Part shown: piece by piece, positions 19,525 to 28,912 of the stretch
Layout of the letters: each line of letters starts with the position of its first letter
Position numbering within the stretch: position 1 is the stretch's first letter
Source: an uncultured Marixanthomonas sp.
GTDB lineage: Bacteria; Bacteroidota; Bacteroidia; Flavobacteriales; Flavobacteriaceae
Assembly: GCA_913057965.1 (NCBI GenBank)
Contig: CAJXPE010000005.1
Span: 1 to 32,208, forward strand
Length of the DNA stretch: 32,208 nt
Direction of reading: 5' to 3'
Made by a program: the position numbers and the translations under genes
Notes under the pieces: model-generated
Databases searched by the model: none
Told to the model about the DNA's origin: nothing
The model's input: the letters and a program-made list of their open reading frames with translations, nothing else

Positions 19525-20469
19525 TTATATTCGTGCAAGTCTATTAATAACCCTTTTCTTTAAACTCTTTATTTTTTTCTTTAACTTAATTCTTTTTAAC
19601 AAGACATAATATCCGTCATACAAATTCTTAAAATCATTGAATACTTTGGAAAAATAAGAATGAGTATTATAATGCATCCCTTTATAACTAATATAAAACT
19701 GCTCGGGATTATCGGTATAATTAACCTCACAATACTTTATGGTTCGTTTCCAATTGATAAAATGAAGGTACATCACTTCATTGATGGGTTTTCCGTTTTT
19801 AAGTTCCAACATCTTACCGTCTTTCCAGAGCCACTTGTCCAGGTAATATTCTTGGTGGGAGTCGCGACCATTTTCTTGGTTACACAGTATGGTAGGCCAA
19901 AAAACCTTAGGGGGGGGGGCATTATCCATTTGGGAATGTAGATGTTTGGTCAACACCTGCTCCTCTGCCCACATATACTTTTTTTGTTTTATCAGATAGT
20001 CATAGTTTGGTATTGTTTTATAATAATTATTTAACCTCTCTATATTCCGAAATATTGTAAAATGACCCGAGATGGCTTTTTTACGGCTGGAAATTATATC
20101 ATAATTGGAAAGCACTTCTTTAGTGATAAATTTCCGGATGTCCCCCCAAACAATATCGACGTCGCAAAACCCCCAAAAGTCATATTCTTCAATATACTTC
20201 TTAAATATTTTACCGTATGCAGGACGAATATCACAAAGCTTACGAGGGGTTAACGGTACATTTATATTTAAACCTACATTTATTTTTTTATTTAGTTTAT
20301 TAAGAGTAGTTGGAATAAACTGAACATTTGATGGATATTCAGCAGGTATTTCACAATCCGTAATAAACAACCAATCAATGGTGGGGTTCTTGGCTATTGA
20401 TGCTAAATAGGCATCAAACCAAAAAGGCCATGTACCAAGGTAGGGCACTATTAATAAAATGCGCTTCAT
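19525..20469 (-). CDS. DUF6625-like putative glycosyltransferase (GT-A-like DxD)
   Basis: ILLIVPYLGTWPFWFDAYLASIAKNPTIDWLFITD; PRKLCDIRPAYGKIFKKYIEEYDFWGFCDVDIVWGDI; HFTIFRN. Confidence 0.8.
   Translation of the reverse strand: MKRILLIVPYLGTWPFWFDAYLASIAKNPTIDWLFITDCEIPAEYPSNVQFIPTTLNKLNKKINVGLNINVPLTPRKLCDIRPAYGKIFKKYIEEYDFWGFCDVDIVWGDIRKFITKEVLSNYDIISSRKKAISGHFTIFRNIERLNNYYKTIPNYDYLIKQKKYMWAEEQVLTKHLHSQMDNAPPPKVFWPTILCNQENGRDSHQEYYLDKWLWKDGKMLELKNGKPINEVMYLHFINWKRTIKYCEVNYTDNPEQFYISYKGMHYNTHSYFSKVFNDFKNLYDGYYVLLKRIKLKKKIKSLKKRVINRLARI
19910..19919. repeat. G10/C10 homopolymer inside the 19525-20469 coding sequence
   Basis: Direct reading ccttaggggggggggcattatcc; coding strand GAT AAT GCC CCC CCC CCT AAG = D N A P P P K (codons 184-187 region). 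Confidence 0.97.
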
Positions 20470-21398
20470 TTCAATGTAGGTTTTACTCGGTCAAACCCTC
20501 TTCCTGTTACAAGGTTATAACCGATAAACAAAATAAATAAAGCTGCTGGCTTATGATGTACTTTTCTAAAAAATTTAAAATGTTTCATTATCATACCCAC
20601 CTTTTTCCGCTGTATTAAGCTTTTATACATTTTCCTTCCTTGTCTCTCGGCCCTTGCAACCAACAGTGGATTATCTTTGTGCCTGTTTTTTATTAATTTA
20701 GAAAGATAAATCAACGATTCTACTTGCTTTATCTTTCCTCTAGAAGTATTTTTAGAAATAGAATTTTCGCTTTCCCTATAAAAACTTAACGGTAAATCTA
20801 AAAAACAGTATTTTAAATTCTGTTCAAACAACCGGGTGTAAAACTCATATTCCTGTGCTTTGTGCAGGTTTTCATCAAAACGAAGCGAACCAATTAACGC
20901 TCGTTTTACCATTACATCGTTAGTGATCACCGGTTTTTTACCTAAAATATAATCCACATAGAAGTCGGCGCTTTCAAAAACTTCTACTTTTGGGTTGTCG
21001 TTTAAAATAATTTCACGTTCGGTGGTGTGGGTGTCAACAATAATATCAGCTTTTTCGGCAAGCGCATACCCAATTTTAATTTTCAGCTTATCAGGGTGCA
21101 TTAAATCATCACTGTCAAACCATTGTAGGTAATCGCCTGTACTTTTTTCAAACCCGTAATTTCTACATGCGTTTGCGCCTTTCGATTTATTACTGGGTCT
21201 TTCAAGATATTGAATCCTAGCATCTTTTTCGATATACTGCACCATCACTTCACCGGTTGCATCCGTACTCCCATCGTCCACGACAATACATTCCCAGTCT
21301 TGGTAGGTTTGTGCTAAAACAGAATCCAGCGTTTCGCCAATAAGGTGGGCGCGGTTATACGTTGGGATGATAATAGATATCAAAGAGGAATTACGCAT
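20466..21398 (-). CDS. Glycosyltransferase family 2
   Basis: ISIIIPTYNRAHLIGETLDSVLAQTYQDWECIVVDDGSTD; LQWFDSDDLMHPDKL. Confidence 0.96.
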   Translation of the reverse strand: MRNSSLISIIIPTYNRAHLIGETLDSVLAQTYQDWECIVVDDGSTDATGEVMVQYIEKDARIQYLERPSNKSKGANACRNYGFEKSTGDYLQWFDSDDLMHPDKLKIKIGYALAEKADIIVDTHTTEREIILNDNPKVEVFESADFYVDYILGKKPVITNDVMVKRALIGSLRFDENLHKAQEYEFYTRLFEQNLKYCFLDLPLSFYRESENSISKNTSRGKIKQVESLIYLSKLIKNRHKDNPLLVARAERQGRKMYKSLIQRKKVGMIMKHFKFFRKVHHKPAALFILFIGYNLVTGRGFDRVKPTLK

Positions 21399-21545
21399 AG
21401 ATTGATTGTTTTCTTCTGCTAATATAAATAACTTGGTGCTTAAACAAATAGTTGCTTTTTATTATATCTTGTTTTGATATTCATCCTCAATCAAACTAGC
21501 TAATAATAAACTTATCGTAAACTTAATGATTATTATCCCTAGAAA

Positions 21546-22487
21546 TTAAGGCAACTTAGAAAATGCTTTAAACAAGTATTTTCTAAAAAAATATCCATTA
21601 CCAAACAATTGTAAAGACCATACCATAGGTAGCAGAAACAAACCTCTCCACCCTAAAACGTTAATGACTTCTTTGCAAAATAGAGTTTTCTCTGACACTA
21701 ATATCTGTCGCTCCTTAAATACAGCATGTAAACAGGACCTCATTAAAACTAAACAAGTCTCGGTATCAGCTAGGTGTTTTATTTCCAAATAGGTGTACCA
21801 ATTTGCGATAGAGTAACTTTTGGCACGTTTTGTTTTGGTATTTAACTTACTTCTGATAGAATCTTTATGAAATCTTCTTAATGTTACTACCTTATTAATA
21901 AATTTACCTTTAGTAGAAATATACACTAGTTTGCTAAAGTAATTATACTCTTGTCCCGACTGTAAGTTTTCATTAAAACTAATAGATTTAGCAATACTAG
22001 TTTTTAAGCATATATCGTATGTAAGCCAGTTTATTTTCTGGACTACATAGTTGTGTGGTGTGATAGGAAATTTATCAAATTGATAATATTTGTTTATTCC
22101 ATCATTCGTATGGTTAAAATATTTAGTTTTGGTTATCACATAATCACAATCATAAGTTTGGATACCATCAACTTTAACTTCTAAATGATTTTCGGTCATT
22201 AAATCATCACTATCAAAAAAAATAATATATTCGCCTACCGCATTATCTAAACCTATGTTTCTACAAGCATTTGCGCCTTTTAATTTTTCACAGGGTCTTT
22301 GATAATAGCTAAAGCGAAGATCTTTATTCAAATATTCGAGTAAGACATCTTCGGTATCATCTGTACTCCTATCATCCACCACAATACATTCCCAATTTTT
22401 ATAGGTTTGTGCCAAAACAGAATCTAATGTTTTACCAATTAAATGCGCACGGTTGTAGGTAGGAATTATTATAGAAACCTTATCCAT
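21546..22487 (-). CDS. Glycosyltransferase family 2 (paralogue of 20466-21398)
   Basis: VSIIIPTYNRAHLIGKTLDSVLAQTYKNWECIVVDDRSTDD; IIFFDSDDLM. Confidence 0.95.
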   Translation of the reverse strand: MDKVSIIIPTYNRAHLIGKTLDSVLAQTYKNWECIVVDDRSTDDTEDVLLEYLNKDLRFSYYQRPCEKLKGANACRNIGLDNAVGEYIIFFDSDDLMTENHLEVKVDGIQTYDCDYVITKTKYFNHTNDGINKYYQFDKFPITPHNYVVQKINWLTYDICLKTSIAKSISFNENLQSGQEYNYFSKLVYISTKGKFINKVVTLRRFHKDSIRSKLNTKTKRAKSYSIANWYTYLEIKHLADTETCLVLMRSCLHAVFKERQILVSEKTLFCKEVINVLGWRGLFLLPMVWSLQLFGNGYFFRKYLFKAFSKLP

Positions 22488-23457
22488 TGCTTTTGTAGAA
22501 AGTTTTAGAATAAAGATACTTTAAAAACATTATAATGATTTTTTTTGTTTTAGAATACGATTGTAATACCTCATTGTGAATTACGTAATAGTATACTATT
22601 TTAAAATAATTTTTAAATTTAGTTTCTGAGTTTAAACCTTTAAAAAGATCTTTATTGATTTTTTTTAATTTTGCATCTAACTCCTTTACCGTTTTAAAAT
22701 CTCCTTTTTGTATATAATACCTTTTTATTGTATTATAACTATTAAAGCTATGTACCCATTTTTTATTTTGTGCTAGCTTACTCCATACACCATCATTATG
22801 AATACGATACATAGCAGGTTTAATATTTTCAATATACATCCCCTTGCCATGTTGCCCGAGGAGACTTATTAAAAACTTATCCCCATTTTTTATTTTATAA
22901 AATGATTTAGGAAATTCTTCAATTATATTCCTGAAGACCATGGTTAAGGTTAATAAAAAAGCCCCACTCCTTAGCTCCAAGTTACTATATTCTGTGTTTT
23001 TTTTTAGTTCTGGCCGTTTCTTCTCTTGAAGAATAATATTATTCTCATCTATAATCTTAGCATTATGGGAACAAACGATATACTCTGTATTCGCTTCCAA
23101 AAAATCCACTTGTTTTTGCAGTTTTAAAGGGTCGGTCCAGTAGTCGTCGCCTTCGCAAAGGGCTATGTATTTGCCTGTGCAAGCTTTTAGGTTTTCCATA
23201 AAATTATAGCGTCCTGTAGGGTTTCCGTTAATATAAATAACGTCTTTTCTGCTACGTAGGAACAATTTTATCTTATCGGGATGTTTTTCTGCATAGGTTT
23301 TGCAAATTTCACGGGTACCATCGCTGCTTTCGTCTTCGCCTAAAATAATTTCAAAAGGAAACGTGGTTTGCTGCATTAAAATACCATCTAGGCACTTTGT
23401 TATATATTTTTCGTGATTATACGTTACTATACAAACCGATACTTTTGGAATGGCCAT
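22480..23457 (-). CDS. Glycosyltransferase family 2
   Basis: KVSVCIVTYNHEKYITKCLDGILMQQTTFPFEIILGEDESSDGT; ALCEGDDYWTDPLKLQKQVDFLE. Confidence 0.96.
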   Translation of the reverse strand: MAIPKVSVCIVTYNHEKYITKCLDGILMQQTTFPFEIILGEDESSDGTREICKTYAEKHPDKIKLFLRSRKDVIYINGNPTGRYNFMENLKACTGKYIALCEGDDYWTDPLKLQKQVDFLEANTEYIVCSHNAKIIDENNIILQEKKRPELKKNTEYSNLELRSGAFLLTLTMVFRNIIEEFPKSFYKIKNGDKFLISLLGQHGKGMYIENIKPAMYRIHNDGVWSKLAQNKKWVHSFNSYNTIKRYYIQKGDFKTVKELDAKLKKINKDLFKGLNSETKFKNYFKIVYYYVIHNEVLQSYSKTKKIIIMFLKYLYSKTFYKSNG

Positions 23458-23460
23458 AAG

Positions 23461-24264
23461 CTATAAAAATTGATATAAGTTTGTTGATTCTAAATCCTTT
23501 TTAATAAAGTTTTGAATGTCAACAGTAATTTCGCTTTTCCAAACATCATCTGTTTTTTTTATTTTATGAACAGCATTTTTATCTAGTATTGTACGTTCTT
23601 TACTCTCTTTTATAAAACCGTACACAGAATCATGCAAAGGAATAGCACTAAATTTAAAAAGGGTTTCCATTGCCGAATCCGTATCTGCAAGCAAATCTTT
23701 ATATCTTACAATAACGACCCTCTGTGGATATTTATTTTTTAAGAAAAGGAATAAAGACGAAGCTTCTTTCCATTTTAAATACCCAAAATACTCTTCTTTT
23801 CTACCTAAATTTTTATTATTTGCCAATTTCCATTCCTCCTCAAAGCTCCAATTAGGGTTAAACTCCCGAGGAGCATTTTTCCAAGAGGTTAAAACAGCTA
23901 ATGGGTTTCTAACAATTAATATAAATTTTACCTTGTTATTTTTTTTTAACATCGTTTCTATTAGGTAATGGTATCTAATATTTTTAAACACTAAATGATC
24001 CAAGGTGTTATTTTTTTTAAATATAGGATAGCTTTTATGTATTTCTCTATCCCTCATATTAATAAAAGCGTCATTAGTGTTATAAATTTCTTTAAAAAAA
24101 TTTTCTACTTCATCTTTGCTTGACAGCTCATTTAAATAGTCTTTAAAAGCATAGGAGAATAAAGGTTGAAATTTTAAAGATGTTTCAGGCGATGCATTAA
24201 AAATTTGTGCTAACCAAGATGTACCTGATCTAGGCACACCGTGGATTCCAGTAATAGTTTTCAT
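23461..24264 (-). CDS. Sulfotransferase family protein
   Basis: ITGIHGVPRSGTSWLAQIFNASPE (5'-PSB); FILIVRNPLAVLTSWKNA (3'-PB). Confidence 0.88.
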   Translation of the reverse strand: MKTITGIHGVPRSGTSWLAQIFNASPETSLKFQPLFSYAFKDYLNELSSKDEVENFFKEIYNTNDAFINMRDREIHKSYPIFKKNNTLDHLVFKNIRYHYLIETMLKKNNKVKFILIVRNPLAVLTSWKNAPREFNPNWSFEEEWKLANNKNLGRKEEYFGYLKWKEASSLFLFLKNKYPQRVVIVRYKDLLADTDSAMETLFKFSAIPLHDSVYGFIKESKERTILDKNAVHKIKKTDDVWKSEITVDIQNFIKKDLESTNLYQFL

Positions 24265-24959
24265 AAAAATTTAATAGCATTTACCATATCTATAACCTCA
24301 TCTACACTATTATGCATAAGTACATCAATTATCGATAAGTTATTAAACGATTTGTATTTATACTGTTTATATTCAATTTCAGGAACTGCCATTGTCATTT
24401 TACTTCCTTTAATTGGATCCCAATTAGCATATAAATCCTTACTGCCAGGTGGTAAAATTATAGATGAAGCATTGAAATGATCAATAAAAGAATTTAATTT
24501 TTCCTCTTTTGTTTTTAGTTGGGGAATAGCTTTAATATCACTTGCCATAACAAAATTAGTTGATAAATCAAGGTATTGAGATACACCCTTAATTGAATTT
24601 ACAGCCAAATTTGATATATTTTTATACTGCTTTTTACTTAAAATTTCTATCAACAACTGATACACTTCGTTATAATGAGGCGCTTTTTTATAAGATAACT
24701 CAATTGTTTTCAGGAATTTAACAAGCCATTTATTATATCCTATAATTTGAATTTCATATATAGGAGTTCCTAGCGGCTTTTTTGAAACAGGTACGGTAAA
24801 ATAAGCAGGTTTATTTGATATTAATATCTTATTTCTGTTTATCCATCCCCTTTGTTTGTAATCCACCGTATCATAACATATAAATATATCAGCTTCCGCT
24901 ACCATTTGGTAATACCCTAAATACGGAAACAAGTATGGTTGCATAATGGCAAGCTTCAT
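24261..24959 (-). CDS. WbqC-like family protein
   Basis: MKLAIMQPYLFPYLGYYQMVAEADIFICYDTVDYKQRGWINRNKIL; TVPVSKKPLGTPI. Confidence 0.93.
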   Translation of the reverse strand: MKLAIMQPYLFPYLGYYQMVAEADIFICYDTVDYKQRGWINRNKILISNKPAYFTVPVSKKPLGTPIYEIQIIGYNKWLVKFLKTIELSYKKAPHYNEVYQLLIEILSKKQYKNISNLAVNSIKGVSQYLDLSTNFVMASDIKAIPQLKTKEEKLNSFIDHFNASSIILPPGSKDLYANWDPIKGSKMTMAVPEIEYKQYKYKSFNNLSIIDVLMHNSVDEVIDMVNAIKFL

Positions 24960-26029
24960 AAATTCTTTTTTATAATGGAACTTATTTTCGCTACGTCTTC
25001 AAGAGAAAGACCTGAATAAAGAGGCAGACATAAAACACATGGTGATATGCTATCTGAATGTTCTACTTTATTTTTTTTCAAATAGGATAAATTATTCAAG
25101 CTAGGATAAAAATAGCGTCTTGAAAAAATAGCATGTTTCTCTAAAGCGGTTTTCACTTGAAGTAGTTGGGTTTCATTTTCAAAAACTACTGGATAATAAC
25201 TGTAATTCCAAGTTGTCCCCTCTCGCAAGTGTAACCCCCTAATTGAAGTTCCCTCGAAAAATTTATTGTAATTTGAAACTGCTTCTTCTCGGCTTTTTAA
25301 AATAGATTGCATATAAGGTAACACCGCCAAGCCCATAGCCGCTTGCAATTCACTCATCTTTGCATTAACCCCCAACCCTTGAAAAGCTTCTTTGCCTTTA
25401 TGCCCAAAATTATGGTGGTAAAAAAGAGTGTCATATACTTCTTTATTTTTTGTAAACAACGCTCCACCTTCTCCAGTATGGAATAATTTTGTCGCATGAA
25501 AACTACAGGTGCTTATATCGCCATATTCAAAAATACTTTTGTCTTTATACCTTACCCCAAAGCAATGGGCAGCATCGTAAATTACTTTTAAATTATGCTT
25601 TTTGGCGATGGCCTCTATTGCCTCTACCGCACAGGGATTGCCAAATACGTGGGTGGCCAGGATTGCCGAGGTTTTTGGGGTAATAGCGGCTTCTATCTTG
25701 GTTTCATCTATGGTTAAATAGTCCGGGTGTATATCGACAAATATGGGGGTACAGCCTTCCCATACAATGCTACTGGTGGTAGCGACATAGCTAAAAGGCG
25801 TGGTGATAATTTCGCCCGTAAGGCCTAAGGCTTTAATAGCTATTTGTAAAGGTAGCGTACCATTGGTGGTTGCCAATATGTTAGAAACCCCTAAATAGGT
25901 TTTTAATTTATCTTCCAGTTCGCGTACCAAAACCCCACGGTTGGTCATCCAGCCTGCATTCCATGCGCGGGACAATATGGCTTGGTATTCATCCTGTGGT
26001 GGTAAAAAGGTTTTGGTGACGTTGATCAT
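24956..26029 (-). CDS. DegT/DnrJ/EryC1/StrS family PLP aminotransferase
   Basis: TTPFSYVATTSSIVWEGCTPIFVDI; VIYDAAHCFGVRY; CSFHATKLFHTGEGGALFT (PLP lysine). Confidence 0.95.
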   Translation of the reverse strand: MINVTKTFLPPQDEYQAILSRAWNAGWMTNRGVLVRELEDKLKTYLGVSNILATTNGTLPLQIAIKALGLTGEIITTPFSYVATTSSIVWEGCTPIFVDIHPDYLTIDETKIEAAITPKTSAILATHVFGNPCAVEAIEAIAKKHNLKVIYDAAHCFGVRYKDKSIFEYGDISTCSFHATKLFHTGEGGALFTKNKEVYDTLFYHHNFGHKGKEAFQGLGVNAKMSELQAAMGLAVLPYMQSILKSREEAVSNYNKFFEGTSIRGLHLREGTTWNYSYYPVVFENETQLLQVKTALEKHAIFSRRYFYPSLNNLSYLKKNKVEHSDSISPCVLCLPLYSGLSLEDVAKISSIIKKNL

Positions 26030-26670
26030 TAGATTTCGCTGGTTTTATTTTTCCACGGAAAAGTATCGTACAAAGGGTCTTTTTTTAAAAATGTACAAAG
26101 GGTTTTATAGGCGTCTTCTTTGGCTACATTAAGTAACAAAAGGTTCTCTTTGTTTTTAAAATAGTCTATAACAGCAGCGTTATGGGTATTATAATATTGT
26201 TTTAGTTTCTCCTCATCATAAGGTTCTTCATCTTCAAAAACACCAAACACTTTTTTTCGCACTTCGGCAACATAGCCATTATACCGGTAAGAAGCTTTTT
26301 TTAAATCTTGCCATGTAGGCGTCCGTTTTCCTTCAGCAAACTTTTTGCTATGAAAATTGATAAGGGAATTATACCATTGCTCATCTGAGTCCCGTACCGT
26401 GAGTATAAACTTTGCATTCGGAAAGTATTGATCTAAAGCTTGATAGGTATGTTGAAAACAAAATGGTGCATCCTGAAAGGCATCGGCGGTTTTACAAAAA
26501 TTGACTATAGCTTTAAAGTTTCTTTTTGCATAATCATTTAACAGCAACTCCCCTTTTTCTTGGTTTCCCATTTTATACCCAAAATCTGACAAGGCTTTCT
26601 CTATTGAAGTTGTTCCGGTTTTACCAGCTCCGATACAAAAAATCTTTAGCTTATTTTTTTTTGAAAACAT
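26029..26670 (-). CDS. Sulfotransferase family protein
   Basis: IFCIGAGKTGTTSIEKALSDFGYK; AFQDAPFCFQHTY; FILTVRDSDEQWYNSLINFH. Confidence 0.87.
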   Translation of the reverse strand: MFSKKNKLKIFCIGAGKTGTTSIEKALSDFGYKMGNQEKGELLLNDYAKRNFKAIVNFCKTADAFQDAPFCFQHTYQALDQYFPNAKFILTVRDSDEQWYNSLINFHSKKFAEGKRTPTWQDLKKASYRYNGYVAEVRKKVFGVFEDEEPYDEEKLKQYYNTHNAAVIDYFKNKENLLLLNVAKEDAYKTLCTFLKKDPLYDTFPWKNKTSEI

Positions 26671-26673
26671 ACG

Positions 26674-27888
26674 CTATGCTTCTATGTTTTTATAAGTTGA
26701 TTTTAATAAAAATGGAGGCCATGTTTCCTCACCGTGTATCAATTGAAAGTTTAGCACTCCATTCATACGCAACAGAGGCTCTTTAGTATCCTTTTTTGAT
26801 ACGGATATATTAATAGAATAAACCCCTTTTGAAAGCTGAACCTCTTTATGCGTAATTACAAATTCAATACTATCTCTTTTTACTTTGATGTTTTCTTCTT
26901 TAGTATTTGACTCTAAAATCGCTACGGGACGTTGTTCTTTGTCAAAGATTGAAATGTGAAATATAGGTGTTTCAATTTCTTTGTTCAGTTTAAACTTACA
27001 ATGTAACGAAAACGTACCGCCCCAATTAACTTGAGGAATATTTTTTTCTGTAACCTTCGCATCTACTAGGTTAACAGATTCTAATGAGATGGTACCATCA
27101 CTAAAAATCACATTGCTTTCATTGCTGGCAAAACGCGTATAATATTTATCAATTGCCCCAGCAACATCTGCTCCTTGAAACTTTGACACGCCCCTATCCA
27201 TTAAAATTATCTGGTTGCAAATGCGGGATACCATCGGCATATTGTGCGACACAAATACAATGGCGGTTTTGGGCAAAATAGTATCAATGGTTTTAAAACA
27301 TTTTAATACAAACCCTAAATCCCCAACAGCCAGCACCTCATCAATTATCAAGACATCCGGTTCCATCTGGGCAGCCACGGCAAAGCCCAAACGTACCTTC
27401 ATCCCACTGCTGTAATGTTGTACGGGCATATCAATAAATTCTTCCAGCTCTGCAAAGTCGATAATTTCTTGTAGTTTGCTGTCAATCTCTTTTTTGGCAA
27501 ATCCCAATACAGCTCCATTATTATAGATATTTTCACGTCCGCTCAATATGGGGTTAAAGCCGGCTCCTAACTCAATCAATGCTCCTACTTTGCCTTTGAT
27601 GGTCACTTTACCGGCATCAGGATTGATTAATCCATTCAATATTTTTAATAAGGTAGATTTTCCAGCACCATTATGACCTATCAACCCTAAACATTCTCCT
27701 CTGCGTAACTCGAAATTAATATCTTTCACAGCCCAAAATTCCTTGGGACGTAATTGTCTCTCATTTTTATTACCCGTAACACCGCTCGCCAAATCTTTAA
27801 TTCCATACCACAGACTAGTTTTAAGGTCTTTACAGAACTTTTTGGAGAGGTTTTCTACCTTTACTAAAACTTCGGCTTCGGTTGTCAT
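26674..27888 (-). CDS. wzt: Polysaccharide ABC transporter ATP-binding protein (Wzt-type) with C-terminal domain
   Basis: LIGHNGAGKSTLLKILNG; HYSSGMKVRLGFAVAAQMEPDVLIIDEVLAVGD; ~150-residue beta-rich C-terminal extension as in Wzt. Confidence 0.93.
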   Translation of the reverse strand: MTTEAEVLVKVENLSKKFCKDLKTSLWYGIKDLASGVTGNKNERQLRPKEFWAVKDINFELRRGECLGLIGHNGAGKSTLLKILNGLINPDAGKVTIKGKVGALIELGAGFNPILSGRENIYNNGAVLGFAKKEIDSKLQEIIDFAELEEFIDMPVQHYSSGMKVRLGFAVAAQMEPDVLIIDEVLAVGDLGFVLKCFKTIDTILPKTAIVFVSHNMPMVSRICNQIILMDRGVSKFQGADVAGAIDKYYTRFASNESNVIFSDGTISLESVNLVDAKVTEKNIPQVNWGGTFSLHCKFKLNKEIETPIFHISIFDKEQRPVAILESNTKEENIKVKRDSIEFVITHKEVQLSKGVYSINISVSKKDTKEPLLRMNGVLNFQLIHGEETWPPFLLKSTYKNIEA

Positions 27889-27950
27889 TGGTTATTTTAA
27901 AAGGTTTTAAATATAATTTTATCGTTTTAACAATTCACAGCCAATCATCA

Positions 27951-28796
27951 TTAACTACTTAATCGTTCTACAATCACAGGAATGGAAATACGATAGAATA
28001 CAAGCCCTAAAAAAAATAAGGGAATACAGCAAGCAAGGATAATTAAATAATAAGTTATATAATGTGGCGTGGTACCTACAGCCAAATCTCGAGCTGTCAA
28101 AATCATAGGCGTAAGGGGATTCCACTCCATAACAGTTTTCATAATTCCATCTTTTGGAATAGCATATACCACAGGCGTAACGTACATCACAAATTTCAAT
28201 CCAAAGGAAATAACTTTGCTAATATCCTTATACAGCATACCAATAGGTGTAATAAAAAGGCCTATCGTTGTTCCGAATAAAATAGCTCCTACAATAGTTA
28301 AGGGAAATAAAAGTAAAGTCCAATGAAAGCCAATACCATAAAAGAACACAAATACAATAAGCAACCCTATTTTAATCGAGCTATTAAATAGTAATTTATA
28401 GATACCTGAAACAAGCAATGCTTCCTTTGGAAAGTTTATTTTAGATAAAATAGATTTTGCTGAATTAGTACTTGAAATTGGTGAGTTAATTGCTTCCGTA
28501 ATAATAGACCACAATAAGGTCCCTGAAAATGCATACACCGGATAGGGAATTCCCGTATCAGACAACTGAACGGTTCCTGAATTATTTAAAAATATCCATA
28601 CAAAAGCAGTTGTCAAGGGGGTAATAAATGCCCAAATAATACCTAAATATGATTGGCGGTATTGCGCTCTAATATCACGAACAGCCAATTGGCGTGCTAA
28701 AAACCGAGAACTGAACATATCTTGTAAGCTCTCCTTTAACAAACGCCCAATATGCAAGTTGTTCTCTTTTTGATATACTTTGGTTTTCAACTCCAT
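27951..28796 (-). CDS. wzm: Polysaccharide ABC-2 type permease (Wzm-type)
   Basis: LAVRDIRAQYRQSYLGIIWAFITPLTTAFVWIF; VMEWNPLTPMILTARDL; multi-TM, next to Wzt. Confidence 0.93.
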   Translation of the reverse strand: MELKTKVYQKENNLHIGRLLKESLQDMFSSRFLARQLAVRDIRAQYRQSYLGIIWAFITPLTTAFVWIFLNNSGTVQLSDTGIPYPVYAFSGTLLWSIITEAINSPISSTNSAKSILSKINFPKEALLVSGIYKLLFNSSIKIGLLIVFVFFYGIGFHWTLLLFPLTIVGAILFGTTIGLFITPIGMLYKDISKVISFGLKFVMYVTPVVYAIPKDGIMKTVMEWNPLTPMILTARDLAVGTTPHYITYYLIILACCIPLFFLGLVFYRISIPVIVERLSS

Positions 28797-28912
28797 AAAG
28801 CTATACTACAATCAAAATTTATTGGTGTGGGCTAATATACTAATTCTAGTTTTAGAGGTTATGAAGACTAGTGCGAATTATAGACTATCAGTTAAAATTA
28901 TAAATCATTTGT

